Under the pieces are notes generated by a model. The model saw nothing but the letters and a program-made list of their open reading frames with translations, was not told the origin of the DNA and searched no databases. From contig OZ241737.1 in NCBI GenBank assembly GCA_965200885.1, positions 2,356,001 to 2,420,000 of the forward strand: DNA of 64,000 nucleotides. The letters are read 5' to 3'. Position 1 is the first letter of the stretch. The number at the start of each line of letters is the position of its first letter. This DNA is from MPNP01 sp026710155 (lineage in GTDB: Bacteria > Pseudomonadota > Alphaproteobacteria > Rhodobacterales > Rhodobacteraceae). This document shows, in pieces, positions 1 through 10,243 of this stretch. The translations under genes were made by a program, and so were the position numbers.

Positions 1-1105
1 ACATACTTGAATCTACAAAATAAATGACCATGTCTGCATCAGTGATCTGACAGGCATGCAGGGGATTGAAAAAATGGGTCAAAAAGCTCCCGGAAAATTC
101 CGCCCAAAAGGCATCGGTTTGATTGAACTCCTTGAAATGTTCCCCGATGAACAAGCCGCTGAAGAGTGGTTTGAGGAAAAGAGGTGGGGCAAGACCGGTC
201 AACCGACATGTTGCCCGAAATGCGGTTGTTCGGCCAGGATCAGGAAATACGAAGGCCGAAAGTCATCACCCTACCACTGCTCCGCCTGCCGGTCCTATTT
301 CAGTGTTCGCACCGGAACGGTCATGTCCCATTCCGCGATTCCCTTGAGGAAGTGGGTTGTTGCCGTATTCCTGTGGTCGACATCCCTCAAGGGGGTATCA
401 TCAATGAAGCTGCACCGGGACCTGGGGATCACCCAGAAAAGCGCCTGGTTCATGGCCCACAGGTTGAGGGAGGCATGGAAGCAGGGCACATTCAGCATGG
501 AAAGCCGGGTCGAGGTCGATGAGACCTTCATTGGCGGGAAACGCAGGAACATGCCCACCTCCAAGCAGAAGGAACTGACCGGAAGGGGTGCGGTTGGTAA
601 AACCGTTATTGCCGGTGCAAAGGATCGCAAGACGAACCGGATCAGTGCCAAGGTGGTTGAAGGAACCGACAGGAAAACCCTGCAGGGGTTCATTGCCGAA
701 AGGGTTTCCCCCGATGCAACGGTTTACACTGACGGCCACAAATCATGCAAGGGCATTCCAAACAGGCACAAGGCCGTCAAGCATTCGGTGAGCCGGCATG
801 TGAACGGGATGGCACACACCAACGGGCTTGAATCATTCTGGTCGTTGCTGAAGAAGGGCTGTCATGGAACATTCCATCACTTCACTCCGAAACACATGAA
901 CGGATACATCAGCGAATTCGTCACCCGCCACAACATCCGCAGGCAGGACACCATCGTCATGATGGGTGACACAGTCGGCCTGATGGTCGGGAAGCGATTG
1001 ACCTGCAAACAACTTGTCGGACGGCACAACAAGATTTTCACTTGATGCCTGTCTGCCAAAAACAGGATTCCATGTAATCAAACCTCAATGTGTATTCAAG
1101 TATGT
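1..1105 (+). mobile_element. IS1595-family insertion sequence, complete to the window edge
   Basis: A single transposase gene lies between imperfect terminal inverted repeats: positions 1-17 match the reverse complement of 1089-1105 at 15 of 17 bases, and the outer 12 (ACATACTTGAAT) are identical. The window therefore starts at, or within a base or two of, the left end. IS1595-family elements usually make 8-bp target duplications; the right-hand copy would be AATCCCGT at 1106-1113, and its partner would lie just outside the window. The element is visibly richer in G+C than the host DNA and sits inside a DNA methyltransferase gene, opposite to it in orientation. It carries no cargo gene. Confidence 0.88.
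74..1045 (+). CDS. IS1595-family transposase
   Basis: DDE transposase that cuts and joins the ends of the surrounding IS. The N-terminal part has a zinc-ribbon pattern (CPKC, then CSAC) followed by a helix-turn-helix region. The catalytic core shows VDET near residue 148, TDGHKS near 220 and NGLESFW near 253, the D-D-E arrangement of the IS1595/ISXO2 group. Length (about 323 residues) is normal and no disruption is visible, so it may be active. I chose the ATG at 74, which has AGGGG nine bases upstream; an in-frame ATG at 56 has no good ribosome site. It is closely similar along its length to the decayed transposase at 1819-2838. Confidence 0.9.
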   Translation: MGQKAPGKFRPKGIGLIELLEMFPDEQAAEEWFEEKRWGKTGQPTCCPKCGCSARIRKYEGRKSSPYHCSACRSYFSVRTGTVMSHSAIPLRKWVVAVFLWSTSLKGVSSMKLHRDLGITQKSAWFMAHRLREAWKQGTFSMESRVEVDETFIGGKRRNMPTSKQKELTGRGAVGKTVIAGAKDRKTNRISAKVVEGTDRKTLQGFIAERVSPDATVYTDGHKSCKGIPNRHKAVKHSVSRHVNGMAHTNGLESFWSLLKKGCHGTFHHFTPKHMNGYISEFVTRHNIRRQDTIVMMGDTVGLMVGKRLTCKQLVGRHNKIFT

Positions 1106-1808
1106 AATCCCGTAACAAATCTACTGGCTTTACTGTCATATGACCGTATCTTTCTCTTGGTTTTTTTGATTCTAATACGGTACCCGGAAATCTATCAGAC
1201 TCCAATAATGGATTGCTTATATCTATCAATCCAGTTTCCCATTTATCCCAGTTATCAACAAAAGTACCCTCTCTTGGAGCTTGAGCTAATACTATCATTT
1301 CACTCTGTGGTTTAAGCTGTGGGGTTTTTCTACCATTGATTTTTTTAATTAACCTTTGTTTTTCTTCCTCAGGTATCTTTCTCTTTTTAATAAAATGATC
1401 CTGCGTAAATGCTTTTGCCTGTCCTTCATACTTCCAAATAATAATATCTCTGATTTCAAAACCTGCTTCCTCTATCGCCAATGCTGTGTGATGTACTAAC
1501 CTATTTTGTGAAAAACAAAGTGCGAAACCTCCAGGTTTAATTATTCTAAACCACTCTTCGGCTATCGGGCTTAAGAATTTTCGTAGTTTTTTACCCTGCT
1601 GCTTATCAAATTTCATTCCAACTGGTAATGATCCTATGACTCCAGCTTTTTTTGATTTATCTTTTAATTTTTTATGATCCCATCTGTTATCCATACCATC
1701 GATAAAGTACGGTGGGTCGGTAAGTATTAATGAAACCTTATTATCTTCAATTTCTGGTGTTAACTTACTGCAATCGCCAGTAGCAACCCATTCTAATTCT
1801 TCATTCAT
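1106..1808 (-). pseudogene. DNA methyltransferase, 3' end cut off by IS insertion
   Basis: Amino-terminal part of an N6-adenine/N4-cytosine DNA methyltransferase. It has the catalytic motif TDPPYF near residue 30 and, near the break, the MTVKP motif that in beta-type enzymes comes just before the SAM-binding DPFxGSG motif. The SAM motif is missing because the IS at 1-1105 interrupts the reading frame after about 234 residues; the open frame then runs some 20 codons into IS sequence. It starts ten bases downstream of the stop of the decayed IS1595-type transposase, on the same strand, so it looks like a cargo gene of that older element. The product should be inactive unless the remainder lies beyond the left edge. 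Confidence 0.8.
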
Positions 1809-1818
1809 ATCAATTCCT

Positions 1819-2838
1819 TTACCTAATCAACTCTTTATAAGTCAATCGTTTGTTATTCATACCCATAACCAAGCCATCAATTTGGTCAAGGGGGTGCAAT
1901 ATTCTCTGATTGTTTCTTCCAACAAATTCAGCAACACACCTATGCAAGTGCTTGGAACTCATTTTGTGATAAGTTCCCTTATGACCTCGCTTGAACATAG
2001 CCCAAAAAGATTCAATGCTATTGGTATGTACATTCTTGTTTACATACTCCCCAATACTGTGATTAACTGTTTTATGGTTTTCCAGGCCCTGATATGATTG
2101 GTTTTCATCAGTATGGATTTCTGTACCTTCTTCGGTGTTTTCCTTTACCAATCCCTGTAAGGTTTCTTTCTTGGCATCTTCAACGACCTGTGCAACGATC
2201 TTTCCTGTTTCCCTCTCTTTTATTCCAACGATTGCGGTTTGCCAACATTTCCCCGACCTCGCTTGAGTTTCTTGGATTCATGTTTGTTGGCTTCCTTGCC
2301 ACCCATATAGGTTTCATCAACTTCAACAATTCCCATTAATTTTGAATCCCGCTTTTCATACGCCTTTCTCAACTTGCCAACCAACAACCAAGCAGATTTT
2401 TGGGTTATTTCCATTTCTCTATGAAGTTTCATGCTGGATACACCTTTAAGGCTTGTAGTGAACAAATAAACTGCTATTGCCCAAGTTTGATAATCAAGGT
2501 TGAATTTGTGCATTATTGTTACTGTTTTGACAGAAAAGAATGGTTTGCTTGGACAATCCCTGCATCTATGTGTTTGTGTAGGGTGTTTAATATTGCATTA
2601 AACATTGAAAGAACCACAGAGGGCAATACGCTCCATTCTTCCATCTTCTATTTTCTAAGTATTTTCTTGCCTTGTCATTATCAGGGAACATCTTCATAAG
2701 TTCTATAAATGAGATACCTTGCCGATAGAATTTTCCAAGGGCTTTGTGTTTTGTGTTAGGCATATTTTTGAACCTTATATAAGTTATTTTTGGTTCCAAA
2801 TCAGTTCTGAATTTCACTGTATGCAGAAGCGTTTTCAT
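1819..2838 (-). pseudogene. Decayed IS1595-family transposase
   Basis: Three reading-frame pieces align in order to one IS1595 transposase. 2838-2587 holds the N-terminal region (FIELMKMFPD). Around 2580-2513 another frame carries the second zinc-ribbon pair (CRDC), the helix region (LKGVSSMKLH, shared with the intact copy at 74-1045) and VDETYMGGK. 2151-1819 carries HTDENQSYQG and TNSIESFW. At least two frameshifts separate them, one near 2585 and one between 2220 and 2151. The D, D and E residues survive but the gene cannot make a full protein. The truncated methyltransferase follows immediately. Confidence 0.85.
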
Positions 2839-3018
2839 TGTTTTTGTGACTTATGATTCAGGCTCTAGGTAAAATGCCATAAATCTCAACTTGCATCAAT
2901 TTTTATCCTGACTGTTTCATTTCTTTCTTGAAATATTCTCCTTTGTCGTTTAAATCTTGTGTAATAAATACAAGAATAATCTTAACCAAGAATTTACGAG
3001 CGGATCTTGGAGGAAATC

Positions 3019-3573
3019 GTGACATATATATTTGGTAAGGTATCCAAGTTATTATTGGTAATTGGATTCATATTTGGCATTAGTACGTACGGGCTTGTGG
3101 CCAAGGATAAATTCCTTGAAATCGAGAGAAAAGTGGATTCCTCACTGCTCTTCCTTCTGGAAGAGGTTCCCAATACTGAAGACTTGATGGTCAGAGCGAA
3201 GGGAATGCTGGTTATACCCGTGGTAACCAAGGCCAGTTTTGTATTTGGCGGTTCCTATGGCGAAGGAGCTTTGCGAGTTGGCGAAAAAACCCTTGAATAC
3301 TATTCCTCGGCTCAGTTCAACTACGGGTTGCAACTGGGTGCTCAACAATATTCGCACATTTTGTTCTTCATGACAGATCAGGCCTTGTCGAAATTCTATA
3401 ATTCCGATGGCTTCAAACTGGGAGCAAACGCTGAGGCTGCCATCCTGAAGGAAAGTGACTTTGTTGGTGTGGATACCATCAATGTCAATTCCGATGTTAT
3501 CGGAATTGTCTTTGGACAGAAGGGATTGATTGTGGGTGCTTCCCTCTCCGGAACAAAATATACCAGATTATAA
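3019..3573 (+). CDS. SYLF-domain (Ysc84-like) exported lipid-binding protein
   Basis: The start is a GTG at 3019 with GGAGG seven bases upstream. A hydrophobic segment near residues 8-24 looks like a signal peptide or membrane anchor. The rest resembles the SYLF/Ysc84 family: conserved features are the run near MVRAKGMLVIP, the glycine-rich FGGSYGEGAL stretch and a GxKxGANAEAA-like segment, ending with IVGASLSGTKY. Bacterial members are periplasmic or membrane-associated lipid-binding proteins of unclear role. About 184 residues, the usual size. It stands alone, converging with the dehydrogenase at 3587-4468. Confidence 0.75.
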   Translation: MTYIFGKVSKLLLVIGFIFGISTYGLVAKDKFLEIERKVDSSLLFLLEEVPNTEDLMVRAKGMLVIPVVTKASFVFGGSYGEGALRVGEKTLEYYSSAQFNYGLQLGAQQYSHILFFMTDQALSKFYNSDGFKLGANAEAAILKESDFVGVDTINVNSDVIGIVFGQKGLIVGASLSGTKYTRL

Positions 3574-3586
3574 TTGCCAATTAATC

Positions 3587-4468
3587 TTAAATTTTTCCGT
3601 CCAACTTCCTCAGCCTTTGAATCAAACTGGAGGTGTCCCACCGGGAACCTCCCAACTTTTGTACATCCTTGTAATACTGATCGACCAGGGCAGTTAGAGG
3701 CAGACTTGCACCAATTTCATCTCCAGTCTGAAGACAGATACCCAAATCCTTGCGCATCCAGTCAACGGCAAAACCAAAATTGAACTCGCCATCAATCATT
3801 GTGGAATAACGGTTCTCCATTTGCCATGAACCAGCTGCGCCCTTGGATATGACCTCAATGACCTTTCGGCCATCCAAACCGGCTCTGTCAGCAAAATTCA
3901 TTCCCTCGGAAAGCCCCTGCAAAATACCGGCAATACAAATTTGATTAACCATCTTGGCAAGTTGGCCAGAGCCGGTTGCGCCCATCAATTTGCAAATTCT
4001 TGCATAACAGGCCATGATTTTTTCGGCCTGGTCAAATGCATCTTGGTTTCCTCCGCACATGATTGAAAGAATGCCATTTTCTGCACCGGCCTGACCACCT
4101 GAAACGGGTGCATCAATGAAGCCTATTCCCCTGTGCTCAAGTATTTCGTGCAATTCACTCGTCACTTTTGCCGAGACAGTCGTATGATCAACGAAAATTG
4201 ATCCTTTCTCCATGCCGGCAAAAATTCCATCTTCGCCTGTACAAACTTCTCTCAAATCATTGTCATTACCGACACAGGCGAATACAAATTCCTTGTTCAG
4301 GGCAGCTTCCCTTGGTGTATTCTCCTTGGTACCGGAATATTTTTGAACCCATTCATCCGCCTTTTCCTGCGTTCGGTTGTAGACACTTACCTCATGCCCG
4401 GCATTTTTGAGGTGACCTGCCATGGGAAAGCCCATGACCCCTAGTCCAACAAATGCGACTTCAGCCAT
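3587..4468 (-). CDS. NAD(P)-dependent beta-hydroxyacid dehydrogenase (3-hydroxyisobutyrate dehydrogenase family)
   Basis: Rossmann-fold oxidoreductase of 293 residues, full length for the family. The dinucleotide motif FVGLGVMGFPMAGHL is at the N-terminus, the substrate motif FIDAPVSGGQAGAENG is near residue 120, and the catalytic lysine lies in GSGQLAKMVNQ near 170. The family includes 3-hydroxyisobutyrate dehydrogenase, tartronate semialdehyde reductase and glyoxylate/succinic semialdehyde reductases; the sequence alone does not decide the substrate. ATG start, single gene, convergent with the SYLF gene. Confidence 0.85.
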   Translation of the reverse strand: MAEVAFVGLGVMGFPMAGHLKNAGHEVSVYNRTQEKADEWVQKYSGTKENTPREAALNKEFVFACVGNDNDLREVCTGEDGIFAGMEKGSIFVDHTTVSAKVTSELHEILEHRGIGFIDAPVSGGQAGAENGILSIMCGGNQDAFDQAEKIMACYARICKLMGATGSGQLAKMVNQICIAGILQGLSEGMNFADRAGLDGRKVIEVISKGAAGSWQMENRYSTMIDGEFNFGFAVDWMRKDLGICLQTGDEIGASLPLTALVDQYYKDVQKLGGSRWDTSSLIQRLRKLDGKI

Positions 4469-4781
4469 TTATTTATCCTTTCATTTTTCATTGAGTCCAG
4501 CGATGATTGCCGATTAAGCTTTTCCTGCTGGATTATTTACTTGTTGATTGGTAGATAATTTGTAAATCCAGTTTAGTGCATGATGAAAAAGTAATCACTT
4601 AGGCTTTAAATCCAAGCATATAAATCTCACCTTTCACTTGGCCGTCTCAAAACGTAAAATAATTGATTCATTGGATTGGTATTCCGGATAAGTTACCATC
4701 AATTTCAATTTGGAATATACTGAGGGTGGAAATTCCTTCACGGACTAGATGTTAAAATAAAGAACTACTACAGACTTGGGT
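4469..4781. other. Intergenic region, no gene seen
   Basis: AT-rich spacer between the divergent dehydrogenase and acylase genes. It should hold both promoters, but I see no convincing motif, repeat or small reading frame. Confidence 0.5.
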
Positions 4782-7238
4782 ATGCTTTTTCTATTTCGCT
4801 GGATATTCAGGATATTAATGATCTTTGGATTTCTGATCATACTGACTCTGGGTGTTTTATATTACTTTTCGTCAAAATCACTGCCGGATTATACTGGTAA
4901 CTTTAAGGTTCAAGGCATCACCAATCCAGTTGAGATCGTAAGAACCGAACATAACATCCCCCATATTTTTGGAACTTCTGACAGTGATGTGTTTTTTGCA
5001 TTGGGGTATGTCCATGCACAGGACAGACTTTGGCAAATGACCAGCCTGCGTCGTGTTGCGCAAGGACGGTTATCGGAAATCTATGGACATGAAACAATCG
5101 AAATCGACGAGTTGATGCGTCGATTTGACCTTTATGATCTGGCTTCTAACTCCCTGCCCTACCAGGACCAGCAAACGATTGAAGCTCTTGAGGCCTATGC
5201 CAGAGGAGTAAATACACATCTGAATTCAGTCAATTCAATCTGGAGGGGTAGAGGTGCTCCGGAATTTTTGCTTTTCCGAAAACCCATTCAACCCTGGACC
5301 CCCATTGACAGCCTTGCCATCCTCAATCTGCAGGCTGTCAGATTGGCTTCTCATCTGGAAAATGAAATCCTTGGACAGAGGATATTGTCAAAACTTGGAC
5401 CGGAAAAACTCAAGACCATATTACCGGATGCCTACAGCCGCAACCTGATTCCTTTTGGCAGTTCATCAACTCTGGAAATTGATGTTGGTGAACGCGCGGT
5501 TTCAACCGAGGAAGGTGCCGATGGGTTGGATGTTGGTGAAATTCTTGGATTCGGAGGTGGTTCGAATGCCTGGGTTGTCTCGCCCAATAAAACAGTAAAT
5601 GGCAAAGCCATCTTGGCCAGCGATCCGCATCTGGGACTGTCAGTTCCATCAATTTGGTATCTGGCCCGCCTGGAGTTGTCCAACGGCGGTGTGATAGGTG
5701 CCTCCATACCAGGCATTCCGTCAATTATTGCTGGCCGATCATCGCATCTGGCCTGGGGTGTTACCTTTGCCAATATTGATAATCAGGACCTTTATCTCGA
5801 GAGATTGGATCCAACCAGCGACAATAGATATTTGACACCTACAGGTTTCAAGAATTTCAGAAACAGATTGTCTGACATTGAAGTGAAGGGACAGAACTTG
5901 CCAACCACCATTCAACTGAGCTGGTCAGAAAATGGTCCTGTCATCCCAAAAAAATTCTACAATTTGAAATCAATTGTTCCCGATGGTCATGTGGCATCAC
6001 TAGCCTGGACACTTTTTGAACCCCAGAATACATCTCTCTCTGCCGCCATAGGACTTATGAAAGCTGCCACCATTGATGAGGGTCTGCGACATATGGGCAA
6101 GGCCCATACACCCGGTTTGAACTTTTTTATATCGGATGGTGATAATATTGCCTATCAATTGGTTGGAAAATCTCCCCTGCGAAGTCCATTCCATGAAACC
6201 AAGGGACGATTGCCCTCGGCCGGTTGGAAATACAGAAACAGGTGGTACGGATCGATACCATATGAGGATATGCCAAGAATCATGAACCCCAGTGCCGGAT
6301 ACCTTGCAAACACAAACAACAAGCCTGTAGATCAAATGTATCCCCATCATTTTAGTTTTTCCTGGAATGACACCAAAAGATACAAAAGGTTAAATAGCAT
6401 TCTTGCCACAAGACCCATCCATTCCAAGCAAAGTACCATTCAGACCCAAATTGATATTGTATCAGAATCAGCCAGAACTTTGGTTCCCCTATTCAGTCGC
6501 AGTATGGGACATTTGGTTGGAGCCAATCCTGCTGATGAACAGTCTGCCCTTAAAATCGATGCCTTGGGGTTATTGAATGACTGGGTAGGTGATATGGATC
6601 AGGATAAGGCTCAACCATTGATATATTCCCAGTGGCTGGTTTCAGTATTCCGCTTGATAACCCAGGATGAGCTTGGAACCATTTATGAGGATTATTCCTA
6701 TCCCGATGCAGACTTCCTTGAACGGGTGTTCAGAGATAGCGACGGTGCTTCATCATGGTGTGATTTCATTCAGACTGAACGGGTTGAAGATTGTGACACG
6801 ATAGCTTCACTGGCCCTGGATGATACGCTCAGGGCTCTGGCAACTTCCTATGGTGAAGATATAAGTTTGTGGAAATGGGGCGCGGCTCATCAGATCAACC
6901 ACGACCATACTCCGTTGGGTTCTGCACCGTTAATGTCATGGCTCAATATCAGTTATCCCGGTTCAGGCAGCATAGATACCTTGAACAGATCAAGACCCAG
7001 TGGAGAATTCCCCAATATATTTTCATCCGATCATGGCGCCGGATACAGGGGAGTTTATGATTTTTCCAATTTGGATGAATCAGAATTCATAATAGCGACC
7101 GGGCAAAGTGGTCATCCCCTATCGCAATATTATGATGATCTCAGTAGACATTTTGCTCAAAACAAATACCTGAGAATGTCCCTCAACCCCGATTTGGCAA
7201 GATCCAATTCAATTGGAACCATCACCTTGCAACCATAA
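4782..7238 (+). CDS. Penicillin acylase family Ntn-hydrolase (peptidase S45)
   Basis: Precursor of a two-chain amidohydrolase of the penicillin G acylase/AHL acylase family. One hydrophobic segment (residues 4-25) acts as signal or anchor. The alpha-chain region follows with VHAQDRLWQM near 85. The self-cleavage site and nucleophile are in GFGGGSNAW (serine near residue 260), then ASDPHLG. Beta-chain family motifs include WGVTFANIDNQDLY and NTNNKP. About 818 residues, typical. The natural substrate (acyl-homoserine lactone, other amide or lactam) cannot be told. I prefer the ATG at 4782 over the TTG at 4776. Convergent with the ABC permease gene, eight bases apart. Confidence 0.88.
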   Translation: MLFLFRWIFRILMIFGFLIILTLGVLYYFSSKSLPDYTGNFKVQGITNPVEIVRTEHNIPHIFGTSDSDVFFALGYVHAQDRLWQMTSLRRVAQGRLSEIYGHETIEIDELMRRFDLYDLASNSLPYQDQQTIEALEAYARGVNTHLNSVNSIWRGRGAPEFLLFRKPIQPWTPIDSLAILNLQAVRLASHLENEILGQRILSKLGPEKLKTILPDAYSRNLIPFGSSSTLEIDVGERAVSTEEGADGLDVGEILGFGGGSNAWVVSPNKTVNGKAILASDPHLGLSVPSIWYLARLELSNGGVIGASIPGIPSIIAGRSSHLAWGVTFANIDNQDLYLERLDPTSDNRYLTPTGFKNFRNRLSDIEVKGQNLPTTIQLSWSENGPVIPKKFYNLKSIVPDGHVASLAWTLFEPQNTSLSAAIGLMKAATIDEGLRHMGKAHTPGLNFFISDGDNIAYQLVGKSPLRSPFHETKGRLPSAGWKYRNRWYGSIPYEDMPRIMNPSAGYLANTNNKPVDQMYPHHFSFSWNDTKRYKRLNSILATRPIHSKQSTIQTQIDIVSESARTLVPLFSRSMGHLVGANPADEQSALKIDALGLLNDWVGDMDQDKAQPLIYSQWLVSVFRLITQDELGTIYEDYSYPDADFLERVFRDSDGASSWCDFIQTERVEDCDTIASLALDDTLRALATSYGEDISLWKWGAAHQINHDHTPLGSAPLMSWLNISYPGSGSIDTLNRSRPSGEFPNIFSSDHGAGYRGVYDFSNLDESEFIIATGQSGHPLSQYYDDLSRHFAQNKYLRMSLNPDLARSNSIGTITLQP

Positions 7239-7245
7239 ATCCGGG

Positions 7246-9210
7246 TTAATTGATACCAAGTGCCTTTTTTCTTGAATAAGACCAGGTCATTATCAGGTGA
7301 TCGACCATCAAACCGATAAATGAAACGATCAAGCCCAATACCAATCCTTTCCCCACATCGGTAAAGGAGAGAGCCCTTTGCATCTCCTGACCCAAATCCT
7401 GGGTGCCGATAAATGCAGCTATGATTACCATGAAAAGAGAAAACATGACTGACTGGTTTACCCCTACCATAATGGTCGGAATAGCCATTGGAAGACGAGC
7501 CTTGAAAAGTGTCTGATACTTGGTTGCACCTGACATCTGGGACGCTTCAATGATTTGCTGGTCCACATTCCTCAAGCCTTCTATCGTATATCGGGTCAAT
7601 GGAACTGCCGCAAACAAAACCACTGCTCCAATAACAGCAACATCATTAACCCCGAAGAGCATGACAACCGGAATGAGGTAGATAAAGCTCGGAAAGGTTT
7701 GAAGGGTATCACATACCAGCAAGATCGTCTTGGAAGAGCGATCGCCAAAACTGGCAAAGACACCCATCGGGAATCCTATGATGGCTGCTATCAATACTGC
7801 TACGGTAACGGTATAAACCGTAATCATGGTTCGGTCCCACCAACCGGAAATGGCAATCAAGGTAAAGAAGATCGTGCATATCAGAGCCGATCTCAACCCG
7901 CCTATTCTGAAACCAATGCATGCCAAGAGAGCAAGAATAGCGGTAAAGGGTACCCAAAGGTAAAAATTCCTCAAGGGTATCAATATCCAGGTAATGAGAA
8001 ACCACCTGATCCATTGTGTTAAAGGATCAAGTGTGATTACCAGCCAATCAACCCCGATCTCGATGGGAGAGGAAATTGAAAGGGCCTGATTTATTTTGAC
8101 CTCGTCCAGGATGGGAATGAATTTACCCAAAATCAGGAAAAGAATGAATAAGATCAACCAGGAGAAGAAAAATTTGTGGCGCAGGAAGATGGAGGTGCCC
8201 TTTGGAAAGTGAATCGGTTGCCGCTTGGCCCAGGCCTGGGTACACCGATCCAGCGTTATGGCAATGAGCACGATGGAAATTCCGATTTCCACTGATTGTC
8301 CAATTTTCAGGGATTGCAGGAGCTGCAAGAGCTTCTGTCCCAATCCCGGCATGCCGATGAAACTTGCCAGGACGACCATTGCCAAACACTGCATGATTAC
8401 CTGGTTAACACCAATGAGTATTTCCGTTCTTGCCGAAGGTACACGAACAAATCTCAACAACTGCCATCCGGTTGACCCGGCCATTTTACCACCCTCTATG
8501 ACTTCAGGTGGCACACTTTTCAATCCCAAGAGGGTCATCCGGATCATCGGTGGGACAGCAAATATGACCGTTACAATAGCTCCTGCCTTGGGACCTACCC
8601 CAATAAAGACAACCACCGGAATCATGTAGGCAAAATGGGGCATGGTCTGGGCCACGTTAAGGATCGGATTCAGAATCCTTTCAAATATTTTACTTCGCCA
8701 GGCAAGTGTTCCAAAAATCAGACCGATCAAAACCGATATCGGAGTTGCAACAATGATGACCGAAAGTGTTTCCATGGCCCACTTCCATTGTCCCATGACC
8801 GCTATCCAAATAAATGTTCCACCTGAAACAAGGGAAAGCTTCCAACCACCAAGGCTGTATGCTAGTACAAAAGCCGTTACAGCGATTGCTGACCATGGAA
8901 TGGGACCAATGCGCGGCCACCGATGTTTGCCGTACAGGAGGTTGGCAGTAATGTCAAGTAACCACTCAACACCGCCCGAGATGGCTCTTGAAACATGAAT
9001 CAGACCGAGATCATCCCTTAGAAAGACAAAAAAGAAATTGATCCAGTCGGCAAAGGGAAATACTAGGAATTCTGGAGGTCTGTTCAAACCTTCGGGAAAG
9101 ATTCCCTTGAATAGTGCCAATACAAACATTATTACAAGGAATACAAAGGCCCAATGTTTGTTGCCCAACCCAAGTAATTCGTTGGAAGATAGATTGGAAC
9201 TACCCAGCAT
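7246..9210 (-). CDS. proW: Betaine/choline-type ABC transporter permease, two permease modules in one chain
   Basis: Inner-membrane permease of a ProU/Opu-type compatible-solute importer. The protein holds two ProW-like modules in tandem, each with several membrane segments and its own EAA-type loop (PPEVIEGGKMAGSTGWQ in the first half, DQQIIEASQMSGATKYQ in the second), each followed by a G-x-x-x-LGQ segment. At about 654 residues it is roughly twice ordinary ProW, so one chain can form the whole channel. The ATG at 9210 overlaps the last codons of the ATPase gene, indicating coupled translation. Substrate is inferred from family: glycine betaine, proline betaine or choline. Confidence 0.85.
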   Translation of the reverse strand: MLGSSNLSSNELLGLGNKHWAFVFLVIMFVLALFKGIFPEGLNRPPEFLVFPFADWINFFFVFLRDDLGLIHVSRAISGGVEWLLDITANLLYGKHRWPRIGPIPWSAIAVTAFVLAYSLGGWKLSLVSGGTFIWIAVMGQWKWAMETLSVIIVATPISVLIGLIFGTLAWRSKIFERILNPILNVAQTMPHFAYMIPVVVFIGVGPKAGAIVTVIFAVPPMIRMTLLGLKSVPPEVIEGGKMAGSTGWQLLRFVRVPSARTEILIGVNQVIMQCLAMVVLASFIGMPGLGQKLLQLLQSLKIGQSVEIGISIVLIAITLDRCTQAWAKRQPIHFPKGTSIFLRHKFFFSWLILFILFLILGKFIPILDEVKINQALSISSPIEIGVDWLVITLDPLTQWIRWFLITWILIPLRNFYLWVPFTAILALLACIGFRIGGLRSALICTIFFTLIAISGWWDRTMITVYTVTVAVLIAAIIGFPMGVFASFGDRSSKTILLVCDTLQTFPSFIYLIPVVMLFGVNDVAVIGAVVLFAAVPLTRYTIEGLRNVDQQIIEASQMSGATKYQTLFKARLPMAIPTIMVGVNQSVMFSLFMVIIAAFIGTQDLGQEMQRALSFTDVGKGLVLGLIVSFIGLMVDHLIMTWSYSRKKALGIN

Positions 9211-10243
9211 TGTTTGGCCCGATAAGTACCTCAAGAGCCTCTTGTCGGTTCAGGAATCCGAGGCTCTGGCCATCACTGTCTTCAACCGGATAAAATTCAA
9301 ATTCCTCATTTACAAGGGTTCTGGCAAGTTCCTGGATCGTTTTTTCTCCTGATATAGCAAAATTTGCAATACTTCCCCCATCACTTCGGGTTGCCTGAAG
9401 CATTCCTTTGACATGTACAACCCTGGACTTGTCGATTTCCAGAGTGAATTTGGAGACATACTCGGTTGCTGGTTTAAGCACAATTTGATCAGGGGTATCA
9501 CATTGCTCGATGGCACCATCCTTCATGATTGCTATCCTATCGGCCAATCTCAATGCTTCATCAAAATCATGGGTGATGAAGACGATCGTTTTGTTGAGTA
9601 TGCCCTGAAGCCGTAAAAACTCATCCTGCATTTCCCGCCGTATGAGAGGGTCCAAGGCAGAAAATGGTTCATCCAAAAACCAGATGTCGGGTTCAATGGC
9701 GAGACTTCTGGCAATTCCCACTCTTTGCTGCTGTCCACCCGATAATTCCCTAGGATAATAATCCTCCCTGCCACCAAGACCAACCAAATTGATCATCTCC
9801 ATGGCTCTTTCATGTCGCTCATGAACTCCCTGCCCTCGCATCTCCAATGGAAAGGCGACGTTGTTCAACACCGTACGATGGGGCAATAATCCAAAATTCT
9901 GAAAAACCATGCCCATTTTCTTGCGACGCAATTGAATCAACTGGTTTTCGGACATTCTACCAATGTCCTCGCCGTCAACCCAAATATTCCCCCTGGTGAT
10001 ATTCAGAAGTCTGGCGAAACAACGGATTAGTGTTGATTTTCCTGAACCCGAAAGCCCCATGATGACAATCATTTCACCTTCCGCTATTTCCAATGAAACC
10101 TGTCTGACAGCAGCAATGTACCCGTCTTCGACAATTTTTTCATAAGGGGTATCATCGGGAATGCCCCGTAAATAACCCTCCGGGTTTTTCCCAAAGAGTT
10201 TCCAGACATTACTACACGAAATGACTGGTTTGGACTCTGTCAT
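9200..10243 (-). CDS. proV: Betaine/proline-type ABC transporter ATP-binding protein
   Basis: ATPase of the same importer. It shows Walker A (GLSGSGKST), Q-loop (VFQNFG), signature (LSGGQQQRVGIARSLA), Walker B (DIWFLDEPFSALD) and the H-switch (FITHDFDEA). The N-terminal extension before the ABC fold and the C-terminal region after residue 260 correspond to the ProV pattern; the CBS-like tail is short (347 residues against about 400 in E. coli ProV). It lies between the binding-protein gene and the permease gene on the same strand. Confidence 0.88.
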   Translation of the reverse strand: MTESKPVISCSNVWKLFGKNPEGYLRGIPDDTPYEKIVEDGYIAAVRQVSLEIAEGEMIVIMGLSGSGKSTLIRCFARLLNITRGNIWVDGEDIGRMSENQLIQLRRKKMGMVFQNFGLLPHRTVLNNVAFPLEMRGQGVHERHERAMEMINLVGLGGREDYYPRELSGGQQQRVGIARSLAIEPDIWFLDEPFSALDPLIRREMQDEFLRLQGILNKTIVFITHDFDEALRLADRIAIMKDGAIEQCDTPDQIVLKPATEYVSKFTLEIDKSRVVHVKGMLQATRSDGGSIANFAISGEKTIQELARTLVNEEFEFYPVEDSDGQSLGFLNRQEALEVLIGPNNAG

